Shown here: positions 1 through 7,534 of the stretch, one piece after another
Layout: each line of letters starts with the position of its first letter
Position numbering within the stretch: the stretch's first letter is position 1
Made by a program: the position numbers and the translations under genes
Assembly (NCBI GenBank): GCA_902474785.1
Contig: CABRXB010000020.1
Span: forward strand, 1 to 10,419
DNA: 10,419 nucleotides
Reading direction: 5' to 3'
From: an uncultured Eubacteriales bacterium
GTDB lineage: Bacteria > Bacillota > Clostridia > Oscillospirales > Feifaniaceae
The notes under the pieces: generated by a model
Seen by the model: the letters and a program-made list of their open reading frames with translations, nothing else
The model's database searches: none
What the model was told of the DNA's origin: nothing

Positions 1-713
1 GACTGGACAGCCTCAATGGTTGTTCCGCCGGGCGAGCAGACGTTGTCCTTGAGCTGCCCCGGATGCAGTCCTGAGCAAAGCGCCATCTTGCCCGCCCCGA
101 GCACGGTTTGCGCGACAAGGCGGTAGGCGTCTGCCCTGGCGACGCCGTGATACACGGCGGCGTCGGCCAGCGCCTCGATCACCATGTAGACAAACGCGGG
201 GCCGCAGCCGGTCACGGTGCCGGCCGCGCTCATGAGCTTCGTCTCAAGTTCCTCCACGCTGCCGATGGCCTCGAAAAGAGCGCGTACGGCACGGTGCTCC
301 TCGTCGGTCAGCGTGTGCCGCTTTTCAAAAATGCACATGCCCTCGCCCACCTGCATGGGGGTGTTGGGCATCACCGAAAGATGGCGCGCCGTGGGTGGCA
401 AAATGCCCAAAAGTTGCTCGAAACGCCAGCCCAGGGCAATGCACACAACGGCCTTGTCCGCAAGGCGGTCTCCCAGTTCGCCCACCACCTGCTCGATGAC
501 GTTTGGCTTGACGGCAAGCACGACAAGATCTGCCTGCGCCGCCTGCTCCAGCGTCTGCGCGCGTCGCGCGCCGAAATCCTGCTCAAGCAACGCGATTTTC
601 TGCGGATTTGGGTCATAGGCCGCCACCTGCTCTCCGTGGAGCGCACCAGCCTCGAGAAGCCCTCTTGCAATGGCATAGGCCATGTTTCCCATGCCGATAA
701 AAGAAACCGTCAT
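1..713 (-). CDS. proC: Pyrroline-5-carboxylate reductase (partial, C-terminus off the window)
   Basis: This enzyme catalyses the last step of proline synthesis, NAD(P)H-dependent reduction of 1-pyrroline-5-carboxylate to L-proline, in the cytoplasm. The minus strand reads 237 codons from the ATG at 713-711 to the window edge. The N-terminus has the Rossmann dinucleotide-binding motif (FIGMGNMAYAIARGLL, residues about 5-20). An AVKPN segment follows, then MPNTP in the middle. Near the end is the P5CR signature (LKDNVCSPGGTT), with the PGGTT core that lies in the dimer active site. Family members are about 265-270 residues, so only about 30 are missing. The start is set by AAGGAGGA at 728-721, seven bases upstream. 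The gene diverges from the neighbouring transporter operon and has its own promoter. Nothing is odd in the visible part. Confidence 0.96.
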   Translation of the reverse strand, partial: MTVSFIGMGNMAYAIARGLLEAGALHGEQVAAYDPNPQKIALLEQDFGARRAQTLEQAAQADLVVLAVKPNVIEQVVGELGDRLADKAVVCIALGWRFEQLLGILPPTARHLSVMPNTPMQVGEGMCIFEKRHTLTDEEHRAVRALFEAIGSVEELETKLMSAAGTVTGCGPAFVYMVIEALADAAVYHGVARADAYRLVAQTVLGAGKMALCSGLHPGQLKDNVCSPGGTTIEAVQ

Positions 714-771
714 AGTCTTATCCTCCTTGTCAAACTCATGAAAACAAACGCCGCATCGATCAAATAAAATC

Positions 772-800
772 AGTATAGCACAGGTATTGGTTTTGTGCAA
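772..800 (-). promoter_or_regulatory. Sigma-A-type promoter of proC
   Basis: On the minus strand TTGCAC (800-795) and TATACT (777-772) are separated by 17 bases. A TGC directly before the -10 gives an extended -10 element. The predicted start lies near 765, giving a leader of about 50 bases to the proC ATG. Confidence 0.75.
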
Positions 801-872
801 TCGACCGATGTTTTTTTGGAAATTTCACAAGGCTCGGCCAATTTTTTTGGTCAAATTTTTGCAATAATTTGC

Positions 873-901
873 TTGCAAGGCGCGTCCGGCTGTGGTATGA
901 T
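873..901 (+). promoter_or_regulatory. Sigma-A-type promoter of the DUF3798-like transporter operon
   Basis: TTGCAA (873-878) and TATGAT (896-901) are 17 bases apart, with an extended -10 (TGG before TATGAT). The predicted start is near 908, giving a leader of about 90 bases. That leader holds only a weak 5-bp hairpin (949-963). I recognise no riboswitch or T-box in it. The promoter is divergent from the proC promoter and does not overlap it. Confidence 0.75.
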
Positions 902-996
902 AAACGCACGTTAACCCAGGCAAATTTGTTTTGCATGGGGGAACAGGAGTGTTTCTGTAACACACAAACAAGCTTTTTTAAGGAGGAACTGCAACG

Positions 997-2304
997 ATGA
1001 CCAAAAAGGTTTTGAGTCTGCTGCTGGCGCTTGCCATGGTATTTGCCCTTGCCGCCTGCCGCAGCAATGACGACCCCGCGCCCGGTGGCGGTGATGGGGA
1101 ATTCAATGAAAACTGGAAGATCGGCATCATCACCGGTACCGTGTCCCAGGGCGAAGAGGAATTCCAGCAGGCCGAAAAGATGAAGGCGGAATATGGCGCC
1201 GATCGCATTGTGACCGCGACCTATCCCGACAACTTCTCCACCGAGACCGAGACCACCATCGCCCAGGTGATGAGCCTGGCCGCCGATGAGGATGTCGAGG
1301 CCATTGTGTTTGTGCAGGCCGTTCCCGGCGCTGCCGCCGCCATCGACAAGGTCCGCGAGACCCGCCCGGAGATTCTGTTCGTGTGCGGTGTGCCCGGCGA
1401 AGACCCCGGCGTCATCTCGAGCAAGGCTGACATCGTGCTCAACACCGATGAGATCGCCATGGGCACCACCATCATTGAGCAGGCCGCCAAGATGGGCGCC
1501 ACGACCTTTGTGCACTATTCCTTCCCCCGCCACATGAGCTATGCAACGTTGGCCGCCCGCCGCGATCTCCTCAAGGAGACCTGCGAGCAGTATGACATTG
1601 AGTTCATCGACGAAACCGCTCCCGATCCCACCCTTGACCAGGGCGTGGCCGGCGCGCAGCAGTTCATCCTCGAGGATGTGCCGCGCAAGGTGGAGCAGTA
1701 TGGCAAGGACACCGCGTTCTTCTGCACCAACTGCGGCATGCAGGAGCCTCTGATCCAGCGCGTTCTGGAAGAGGGCGCCATCTTCCCGCAGCAGTGCTGC
1801 CCCTCCCCCTATCATGCTTATCCCGGTGCCCTGGGCATCAACGTAGCCGGGCATGAGGGCGACGTTCAATACATGCTCGACCAGATTACCGAGAAGGTTG
1901 TCGAGGGCAACAACCCCGGCCGTATGTCGACCTGGGCTGTGCCGATCAACATGCTCGAGGTTGAGGCTGGCGTGCGCTATGCCGAAAAGTGGATCAAGGG
2001 CGAGACCAACGGCCGCGTGGACACCGAGGTGCTCTTCGCCATCATCAACGAGATCGCCGGCGGCGAGGGCAAGGCCGATGTTCACACCTATATCGAGAAG
2101 CAGGAAGACGGCACTGAAAAAGAGTATGAGAATTACTTCATGATTCTGTGCGACTACTACACCTTTGGCGAGGCTGCCACGGATGGCTCCGACGCGACCG
2201 ACGGCGCTGACGGCGCTGACGTGACCGACGGCGCTGACGGCGTTGATGGCGCCGATGGTGCTGACGGCGCCGAGGGCGACGGTGAGCAAACTCCCGCGGC
2301 ATAA
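997..2304 (+). CDS. DUF3798-like ABC-transporter substrate-binding lipoprotein with acidic repeat tail
   Basis: This is the probable extracytoplasmic ligand-binding component of the importer encoded by the next three genes. The 435-residue product starts with a lipoprotein signal peptide: a KK n-region, a Leu/Ala core, and lipobox LAAC with Cys21. A short Gly/Pro/Asp linker follows, then a periplasmic-binding-like domain at about residues 40-393 opening with WKIGIITGTVSQGEEEFQQA. From memory this opening matches DUF3798 (PF12683), a family without assigned function. Residues 394-435 form a low-complexity tail of GAD/TDG-type triplets ending in EQTPAA. The start is fixed by AAGGAGG at 980-986. 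It is the first gene of the unit and is separated from the ATPase by a hairpin. The ligand is unknown. A BMP/nucleoside or sugar ligand is possible, because the ATPase and permeases resemble those systems. The binding role is inferred from context; the family name is not certain. Confidence 0.85.
   Translation: MTKKVLSLLLALAMVFALAACRSNDDPAPGGGDGEFNENWKIGIITGTVSQGEEEFQQAEKMKAEYGADRIVTATYPDNFSTETETTIAQVMSLAADEDVEAIVFVQAVPGAAAAIDKVRETRPEILFVCGVPGEDPGVISSKADIVLNTDEIAMGTTIIEQAAKMGATTFVHYSFPRHMSYATLAARRDLLKETCEQYDIEFIDETAPDPTLDQGVAGAQQFILEDVPRKVEQYGKDTAFFCTNCGMQEPLIQRVLEEGAIFPQQCCPSPYHAYPGALGINVAGHEGDVQYMLDQITEKVVEGNNPGRMSTWAVPINMLEVEAGVRYAEKWIKGETNGRVDTEVLFAIINEIAGGEGKADVHTYIEKQEDGTEKEYENYFMILCDYYTFGEAATDGSDATDGADGADVTDGADGVDGADGADGAEGDGEQTPAA
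2176..2301 (+). repeat. Degenerate Asp-Gly-Ala coding repeat (protein tail)
   Basis: In-frame GACGGCGCT-type units repeat here and encode the last 42 residues of the binding lipoprotein. Units vary mainly at third positions and in Asp/Thr/Val exchanges. It is a coding microsatellite-like tract, not a CRISPR or intergenic repeat. It could vary in length between strains by slippage or recombination. Confidence 0.8.
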
Positions 2305-2354
2305 CGTCGTGAAGATCAAACGGTTTGGACAAATTGGCTTCTTGCCTGTGTAAA

Positions 2355-2393
2355 GCGATCAGGCCGGCTTGCTTCGGCAAGCCGGCTCTTCGC
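2355..2393 (+). promoter_or_regulatory. Intergenic hairpin between binding-protein and ATPase genes
   Basis: A perfect 10-bp stem (2363-2372 with 2377-2386) closed by a TTCG tetraloop, with an outer GCGA/TCGC pairing (2355-2358 with 2390-2393) across a 4x4 internal loop. No T-run follows, so a full terminator is unlikely. It is better read as a 3'-end stabiliser or partial terminator that lets the binding protein be made in excess over the ATPase and permeases. Confidence 0.6.
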
Positions 2394-2468
2394 GTTGTGC
2401 GGCGGCTCTTTTGGGCCGACTTGTCTGAATACAATGAATTGATTTTTTAGAAGGGAGGGGCTCATCGT

Positions 2469-4055
2469 TTGGAGACGACATATGTTTTGAAAATGGAGAA
2501 TATCTCCAAAGAGTATTCTGGAAACCGCGTGCTCAACAATGTGTCGCTCATGGTGAAGCCGGGAGAGATCCATGCGCTCATGGGGGAAAACGGCGCGGGG
2601 AAGTCGACGTTGATGAACGTGCTCTTTGGAATGCCGGTGATTCATGCAACCGGCGGCTTTGAGGGCAGCGTGGAAATCGACGGCCACCCCGCCGTGATCA
2701 CCTCGCCGCAGGATGCCATGAAGTATGGCATCGGCATGGTGCATCAGGAGTTCATGTTGATTCCCGGCTTCACGGTGACCGAAAACATCAAGGTTGGAAG
2801 AGAGATCACCGCGCCCAACCTTTTCAGCCGGCTGTTTGGCAAAAGGCTTGAAACGCTCGATGAGGAGTCCATGAGACAGGACGCCAGAACAGCGCTTGAC
2901 ACCATTGGCCTTGGCATCGACGAATACGCCAAGGTTGCAGGCATGCCGGTGGGGTACATGCAGTTTATCGAAATCGCGCGCGAGATCGACAAGTCGGGCA
3001 TTCGCCTGCTCGTGTTTGACGAGCCGACAGCGGTGTTGACCGAGAGCGAGGCCGAACGACTGATGGCCGCCATGCGCGACATAGCGGCGCGCGGCATCGC
3101 CATCATCTTCATCACCCACCGTCTCGACGAGGTCATGGCCGTGACCGACAGCGTCACCATCCTGCGCGATGGAGAGCTGGTCACGCGCCTTGAGACAAAG
3201 GACACCGATGTCTCTCAAATCGCCGAGCTCATGGTGGGCAGAAAGATGGAAGGCCAGCTTGCGGCGAGCACGGAGGTGCGCGAATTCTCCGGAACTCCGG
3301 CGCTCAGGCTGCGCGATTTTCATGTGCAGATGCCGGGCGAAGAGGTGGAAGGGGTCGATCTGTCGATCTATGAGGGTGAGATCTTTGGCATCGGCGGCCT
3401 GGCGGGACAGGGAAAACTGGGAATCCCCAACGGCATCATGGGTCTGTATGACACCAGCGGGACGGTGGAGGTCTTTGGAGAGGCGCTTAAGCTAGACAAG
3501 CTGGGAGACGCCCTTCAAAAAGGCGTCTCCTTTGTGTCGGAAGACCGGCGCGGCGTGGGGCTTTTGCTAGCAGATTCCATTCGCGACAACATCATCTTTA
3601 CAGCCATGCAGATCAAAAAAGAATTTTTAAGCGCCGGCCTGTTAAATGCGCGCCAGGCCAACAGCCACGCCCAAACCATGGTAAAGCAACTCGACATTCG
3701 GTGCACCGGCATTGGACAGGCGGTGGGCAGCCTGTCGGGAGGCAACCAGCAGAAGGTCTGCCTGGCCCGCGCGCTGACCACAAATCCGCGCATTCTCATC
3801 GTCAGCGAACCCACCCGCGGCATCGACATTGGGGCCAAAAAGCTGGTCATCGACCTGTTGCGATCGTTGAATCGCGACACAGGCACCACCATTGTCATGG
3901 TGTCCAGCGAGCTTGTGGAGCTGCGCTCCATTTGCGACCGCATCGCCGTCGTCAGCGACGGCAGGGTTTCCGCCATTTTGCGGCCCGGCGACACCGATGC
4001 GTCTTTTGGCCTTGCCATGTCGGGCCTGCTGCAAAAGGAGGAGGACGACAGATGA
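2469..4055 (+). CDS. ABC transporter ATP-binding protein, two nucleotide-binding domains (RbsA/YufO type)
   Basis: This cytoplasmic ATPase powers the importer. It has 528 residues with two fused ABC domains (about 1-255 and 270-528). Domain 1 has Walker A GENGAGKST (39-47), Q-loop near MVHQEF, a degenerate signature (VGYMQFIEIARE, from 161, instead of LSGGQ), Walker B with D184-E185, and H217 in the H-loop. Domain 2 has a degenerate Walker A (GLAGQGKLG, 310-318, with Leu317 where Ser/Thr is usual) and a canonical signature LSGGNQQKV (422-430). Its Walker B carries Ser446 in place of Asp before Glu447, and it has SS (479-480) instead of the H-loop His. Asymmetric domains are normal in this family. 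The start is TTG at 2469, chosen because GGAGGGG (2454-2460) is well placed. The in-frame ATG at 2493 has no ribosome site. The stop overlaps the next start (ATGA). Confidence 0.93.
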   Translation: METTYVLKMENISKEYSGNRVLNNVSLMVKPGEIHALMGENGAGKSTLMNVLFGMPVIHATGGFEGSVEIDGHPAVITSPQDAMKYGIGMVHQEFMLIPGFTVTENIKVGREITAPNLFSRLFGKRLETLDEESMRQDARTALDTIGLGIDEYAKVAGMPVGYMQFIEIAREIDKSGIRLLVFDEPTAVLTESEAERLMAAMRDIAARGIAIIFITHRLDEVMAVTDSVTILRDGELVTRLETKDTDVSQIAELMVGRKMEGQLAASTEVREFSGTPALRLRDFHVQMPGEEVEGVDLSIYEGEIFGIGGLAGQGKLGIPNGIMGLYDTSGTVEVFGEALKLDKLGDALQKGVSFVSEDRRGVGLLLADSIRDNIIFTAMQIKKEFLSAGLLNARQANSHAQTMVKQLDIRCTGIGQAVGSLSGGNQQKVCLARALTTNPRILIVSEPTRGIDIGAKKLVIDLLRSLNRDTGTTIVMVSSELVELRSICDRIAVVSDGRVSAILRPGDTDASFGLAMSGLLQKEEDDR

Positions 4056-5137
4056 ACAACAACAAACTGATTGCGCGCATCGGATGGCCGCGCCTGATCA
4101 TCGCCGTCTTTTTAGTGGTGCTCCTGGTGCTCATTCAGACGACGGGAATGGGGCTTGAGGGGCTTGTCTCGGATGCGCTGCGCCGCTTTGGACAGTATGG
4201 GGTGCTGGTGCTCGCCATGGTGCCGGGCGTGCAGTGCGGCATCGGGCTCAACTTCGGCATTTCGCTGGGCATTGTCGGCGGACTGCTCGGCGCGCTGGTC
4301 TCCATGCAGCTCGGCCCGGAATACTGGATTGCCATGGGCGTGTCAGAGTCGCTTGCGCCGCTCTTCATGCTGGTGCTCGCCCTTGTCGTCGGCGCGGCCC
4401 TGGCCTCGGCGATTGGCGTGGGCTACGGCTTTTTGCTCAACCGCGTCAAGGGCAGCGAGATGACGGTGTCGACTTACATCGGTTTTTCCATCATCGCCTT
4501 TATGAACATCGCTTGGCTGACGCTGCCCTTTACAAGAGGCGAGCTCATCTGGGCCATCGGCGGCAGCGGGCTGCGCACCACGCTGACGCTGGACAGCGCC
4601 TTTGGCGGCGTGCTCAACAACTTCTTGGCCTTCACCATTCCAGGCACCAAGATCATCATTCCAACGGGGCTTTGGCTCTTCTTCTTTGCCGCCTGTTTTC
4701 TGGTGTGGCTCTTCCTGCGCTCCAAAGTGGGCATGGCCATGTCTGCGGCGGGCAGCAACCCCTCGTTTGCCCGTGCAAACGGCATCAATGTGGACAAAAT
4801 GCGCATTTTGGGAACGGCGCTCTCAACGGCCCTGGGCGCGATCGGCATCATCGTCTATGCGCAGTCGTACGGCTTTTTGCAGCTCTACAACGCGCCTTTG
4901 ATGATGAGCTTTAGCTGCGTGGCCTCGGTGTTGATCGGCGGCGCCTCGATTGGGCGTGCGCGCGTCTCTCACGCCATCATTGGCACGCTGCTGTTTCAAA
5001 GCCTGATGACGCTCGGGCTGCCGGTTGCCAACAACATCATCCCGGTCGCCAATCTGTCTGAGGTCATGCGTCTGATCATCAGCAACGGTATCATCTTGTA
5101 TGCGCTCACTAAAGTGGGAGGGGGGACGAGTAAATGA
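4052..5137 (+). CDS. ABC transporter permease 1 (RbsC/YufP-type, BPD_transp_2)
   Basis: This is one of two different membrane subunits of the importer, in the cytoplasmic membrane. The 361-residue protein is mostly hydrophobic with about 8-10 predicted helices. It contains the family coupling region (AMSAAGSNPSFARANGI, then DKMRILG), the loop thought to touch the ATPase. An early GIGLNFGISLG segment recurs in permease 2 as GMGLNFGIVIG. The start ATG at 4052 overlaps the ATPase stop by 4 bases, and AAGGAGGAGG (4035-4044) precedes it, so translational coupling is likely. An open frame continues far upstream inside the ATPase gene, but that part is a shadow without homology. The substrate cannot be read from the sequence. 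The pairing with a two-domain ATPase fits CUT2 sugar or BMP/nucleoside-type importers. Confidence 0.92.
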   Translation: MNNNKLIARIGWPRLIIAVFLVVLLVLIQTTGMGLEGLVSDALRRFGQYGVLVLAMVPGVQCGIGLNFGISLGIVGGLLGALVSMQLGPEYWIAMGVSESLAPLFMLVLALVVGAALASAIGVGYGFLLNRVKGSEMTVSTYIGFSIIAFMNIAWLTLPFTRGELIWAIGGSGLRTTLTLDSAFGGVLNNFLAFTIPGTKIIIPTGLWLFFFAACFLVWLFLRSKVGMAMSAAGSNPSFARANGINVDKMRILGTALSTALGAIGIIVYAQSYGFLQLYNAPLMMSFSCVASVLIGGASIGRARVSHAIIGTLLFQSLMTLGLPVANNIIPVANLSEVMRLIISNGIILYALTKVGGGTSK

Positions 5138-6618
5138 ACCAATCTGTAGAAAAACGCAGCTTTGTCGAGGCCCTGCTTGACAACAAGGTCACGCTGTTTT
5201 TCATTGTCCTGTGTGTCGGCGCATTTTTCGCCTCGGGTCAGACGCTCTCATTTTTGCTCGGAGAACTCTTCACCCGCATCGGGCGAAACACCTTTTTGGT
5301 GCTGTCGCTGCTCATTCCGGTGCTGGCCGGCATGGGGCTCAACTTCGGAATCGTCATCGGCGCAATGGCGGCGCAGATCTCCGTCTTTGTCATGACGGTG
5401 CTGGGCTTTACCGGCATTTCGGGCCTGCTCTTTTGCGTGCTGGTCTCCACGCCGCTCTCGATCCTCTTTGGCTATGGGACGGGAAAGCTCTTCAACAAGA
5501 TGAAGGGCTCCGAGATGATCGGCGGCATGGTGCTGGGCTACTGCGCCAACGGCTTTTATCAGCTTCTCTTTTTGTTCATCTTCGGCGGCGTCATTCACAT
5601 CAGCAACTCCCGCCTGATGATCTCGGGCGGCGTGGGCGTGAAAAACACCATTGACTTAGCCGACACCATCAAATATGCGCTCGACGAGCTGCCGCTGCTG
5701 TACATCGTCGACCTGGCGCTTGTGCTGGTGGTGGCCGCCGCTGTGATCGCGCTGTTCTCGGCCCGCAAAAAAGGGGAGACCGCAGAGAGCAAGAAGCAGA
5801 TGCTGCGCATGGCGATGACCGTGATCGCATACGGCCTCACCTTTGTGCCGCCCGTGCGCACGCTGCTGCTGACCACCCACTACACCCTGCTCATGGCGGT
5901 GGAGGTTCTGGTGACGCTTGTCATCCTCTACACGCTTGGCAGGCTGCTCTACGGCAAGCTGGTGGAAAAGAAGGCCGACCTCGACTGGAAAAAGGCGGCG
6001 CTTCGCATCGTGCTGGCCGGCGTGGTCTATGCGCTGACCTATGTGGACGCCGTTTACAAGCTGCTGCTCTCGGTCAAAATCCCGGCCTCCACCTATTGCC
6101 TGATCGGGCTGCTGTATGTCGGCAGCGACGCGCTGATGAAGACCAGGCTTGGCCAGAACATGCGCACGGTTGGCCAGAGCATGGCGGTGGCCACGGCCTC
6201 GGGCATCGACGTGAACAAGACCCGCGTGGTCGCCATCATTCTCTCCACGGTGTTGGCGGGATACGGCCAGCTCATCTCCATGCAAAATCTCGGCACCTTT
6301 CAGACCTACGGCGCCCATGACACGGTGGGACAGTTTGCCATCGCCGCGCTGCTGGTGGGCGGCGCCTCGGTGCAAAAGGCCACCAACAAACAGGCGGTGC
6401 TGGGCGTCATCCTCTTTCATACGCTCTTCATTCTGGCGCCCAACGCCGGAAAAAATCTCTTTGGAAACCCCATGATCGGCGAGTATTTCCGCGTATTCGT
6501 GGCCTACGGCGTCATTGCGCTGTCGCTTGCCATGCACGCGTGGAAAGCAAAGCCAAAGGTCAAGCTCGAGGCGTCAGCGCCCGAAGGCGGCGCGCCGGCG
6601 GCGCAGGAGCAGGCATAG
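5134..6618 (+). CDS. ABC transporter permease 2 with enlarged central membrane insert
   Basis: This is the second membrane subunit, predicted to pair with permease 1. It is 494 residues, much longer than permease 1 (361). The flanks are standard: GMGLNFGIVIG (about 66-76), KMKGSEM (122-128) and the ATPase-contact region (LGQNMRTVGQSMAVATASGID, about 339-359). In between, residues about 205-330 hold charged loops and additional helices not seen in permease 1. Two segments resemble each other: residues 224-247 (LRMAMTVIAYGLTFVPP...) and 290-313 (LRIVLAGVVYALTYVDA...), suggesting an internal duplication. The C-terminus is a soluble Ala/Pro/Glu tail. The ATG at 5134 overlaps the permease 1 stop (ATGA), with GGAGG at 5118-5122 upstream. 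It is the last gene of the operon and is followed by a strong terminator. Confidence 0.9.
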   Translation: MNQSVEKRSFVEALLDNKVTLFFIVLCVGAFFASGQTLSFLLGELFTRIGRNTFLVLSLLIPVLAGMGLNFGIVIGAMAAQISVFVMTVLGFTGISGLLFCVLVSTPLSILFGYGTGKLFNKMKGSEMIGGMVLGYCANGFYQLLFLFIFGGVIHISNSRLMISGGVGVKNTIDLADTIKYALDELPLLYIVDLALVLVVAAAVIALFSARKKGETAESKKQMLRMAMTVIAYGLTFVPPVRTLLLTTHYTLLMAVEVLVTLVILYTLGRLLYGKLVEKKADLDWKKAALRIVLAGVVYALTYVDAVYKLLLSVKIPASTYCLIGLLYVGSDALMKTRLGQNMRTVGQSMAVATASGIDVNKTRVVAIILSTVLAGYGQLISMQNLGTFQTYGAHDTVGQFAIAALLVGGASVQKATNKQAVLGVILFHTLFILAPNAGKNLFGNPMIGEYFRVFVAYGVIALSLAMHAWKAKPKVKLEASAPEGGAPAAQEQA

Positions 6619-6676
6619 GCCAACACGCTCCTTTGCACCGCGGCCGTGCGTTGACAATCGCTCTTGTATCTGCAAG

Positions 6677-6707
6677 AAAAGCGCAGGGCAAAAAGCCCTG
6701 CGCTTTT
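6677..6707 (+). terminator. Intrinsic terminator of the DUF3798-like transporter operon
   Basis: AAAAGCGCAGGGC (6677-6689) pairs with GCCCTGCGCTTTT (6695-6707), a perfect 13-bp stem with a 5-A loop and four T residues at the end. The A/T flanks make it potentially bidirectional. It lies about 60 bases after the permease 2 stop. Confidence 0.92.
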
Positions 6708-6771
6708 GATTGCGGCGCGTTTTAAAACTAGATCGCCGAAGAGGTGGAGGGGAGGCGCACACGCAGCAGTA

Positions 6772-6811
6772 AAAAGCCCGGACGTTGCATTGTTGCAAAG
6801 TCCGGGCTTTT
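6772..6811 (-). terminator. Bidirectional terminator at the convergent junction
   Basis: AAAAGCCCGGAC (6772-6783) pairs with GTCCGGGCTTTT (6800-6811) over 12 bp. An inner 5-bp stem (6785-6789 with 6794-6798) closes on a TTGT loop after a single mismatch. On the minus strand a run of five T follows, so it should end the membrane-protein transcript. On the plus strand it is a back-up to the terminator at 6677. Nothing else was seen in the rest of 6619-6861. Confidence 0.88.
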
Positions 6812-6861
6812 GTTGGAAATGGGGAAAGAAGACGGGGAAAAGCGCCGTAAGCGCGCGGCTC

Positions 6862-7395
6862 TTAGGAAGGCGGGTCTGGCAATGCAGTGTCTGGCGTCGG
6901 CTCGTCCGCCTCGCCTGGCGTGTCCTGCGTCATGTCGACGAAAGGCTTTTCACCTCCGCCGGCCAGCGCAACCCCCAGAAGTACGCAGGGCGGCAGGAAA
7001 AGGCCGGGCGCTCGAATCAGTTCAATGGAGAGAAGGTAAAGAAACCGCTCGAAGCCCTCGCTTTGCATGTTTAGCAAGTCGCCGGTTATCAGAAAGCGAC
7101 CGCTCAGAGCAAACAAAAACACAAGCGAGAGCGCGCCGCCTGACACAGCAAGCACAATGCGCAGCCAGCGCGGGAGCGCGACGCGGCCCTTTGCCAGCAA
7201 CACAGGCAGCATCGTGCCGCTCAAGCAGCACAGAGGCCATGCCAGTGTTACCGAGAGAAAGTTGGGAAGAGGATAGTATCTCGATTCAAAATAGAGCCTG
7301 AGCTTTACGATGGCCAGCATATAGACCAGCGACACCAAAAACACAACGAGGCAAGCTCCCGCGCCGATTCGAGCGAGACGGTGAGGGTTTTTCAT
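6862..7395 (-). CDS. Small integral membrane protein of unknown function, copy A
   Basis: I do not recognise this family. The 177-residue protein has four hydrophobic segments: about 11-36, 46-68, 78-104 and 118-146. It ends in a soluble Pro/Asp/Thr-rich tail (from about 149) with no hydrophobic stretch. The second and third helices are linked by a basic turn, LLAKGRVALPRWLR (67-80). Recognisable positions are AWP (52-54), LSG (58-60) and FPPCVLLG (from about 134 by alignment with copy B). The start ATG at 7395 has AAGGAGG (7409-7403) seven bases upstream. The neighbouring upstream gene is a clear paralogue in the same orientation. No separate promoter was found in the 139-base gap, so the two may be co-transcribed. 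A small membrane accessory or immunity-like role is possible, but nothing in the sequence decides it. Confidence 0.82.
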   Translation of the reverse strand: MKNPHRLARIGAGACLVVFLVSLVYMLAIVKLRLYFESRYYPLPNFLSVTLAWPLCCLSGTMLPVLLAKGRVALPRWLRIVLAVSGGALSLVFLFALSGRFLITGDLLNMQSEGFERFLYLLSIELIRAPGLFLPPCVLLGVALAGGGEKPFVDMTQDTPGEADEPTPDTALPDPPS

Positions 7396-7534
7396 ATGAA
7401 TGCCTCCTTAGAAATTGCATGTGAGGATATTCGAGCGCGATAAACGTCGACGCTTTGTTCAATGATTGCATACAATAGAACACAGCAAAATTGCAGCGCC
7501 TCGAACCGCTGTGCTTCCATGCGGGAAGCTGCCG

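Noticed and set aside
2176..2301. CRISPR-like or intergenic tandem repeat
   Set aside because: Units are in-frame triplets within a coding sequence, with no unique spacers.
760..2319. Long minus-strand open frame opposite the DUF3798-like gene
   Set aside because: Its Gly/His/Leu/Ala-rich composition is typical of an antisense shadow in GC-rich DNA. It runs across a divergent promoter region, has no ribosome site, and the plus-strand gene is clearly real.
3701..4051. N-terminal extension of permease 1 inside the ATPase gene
   Set aside because: The extension is His/Arg/Gln-rich shadow translation. The ATG at 4052 has a strong ribosome site and begins a normal membrane protein.
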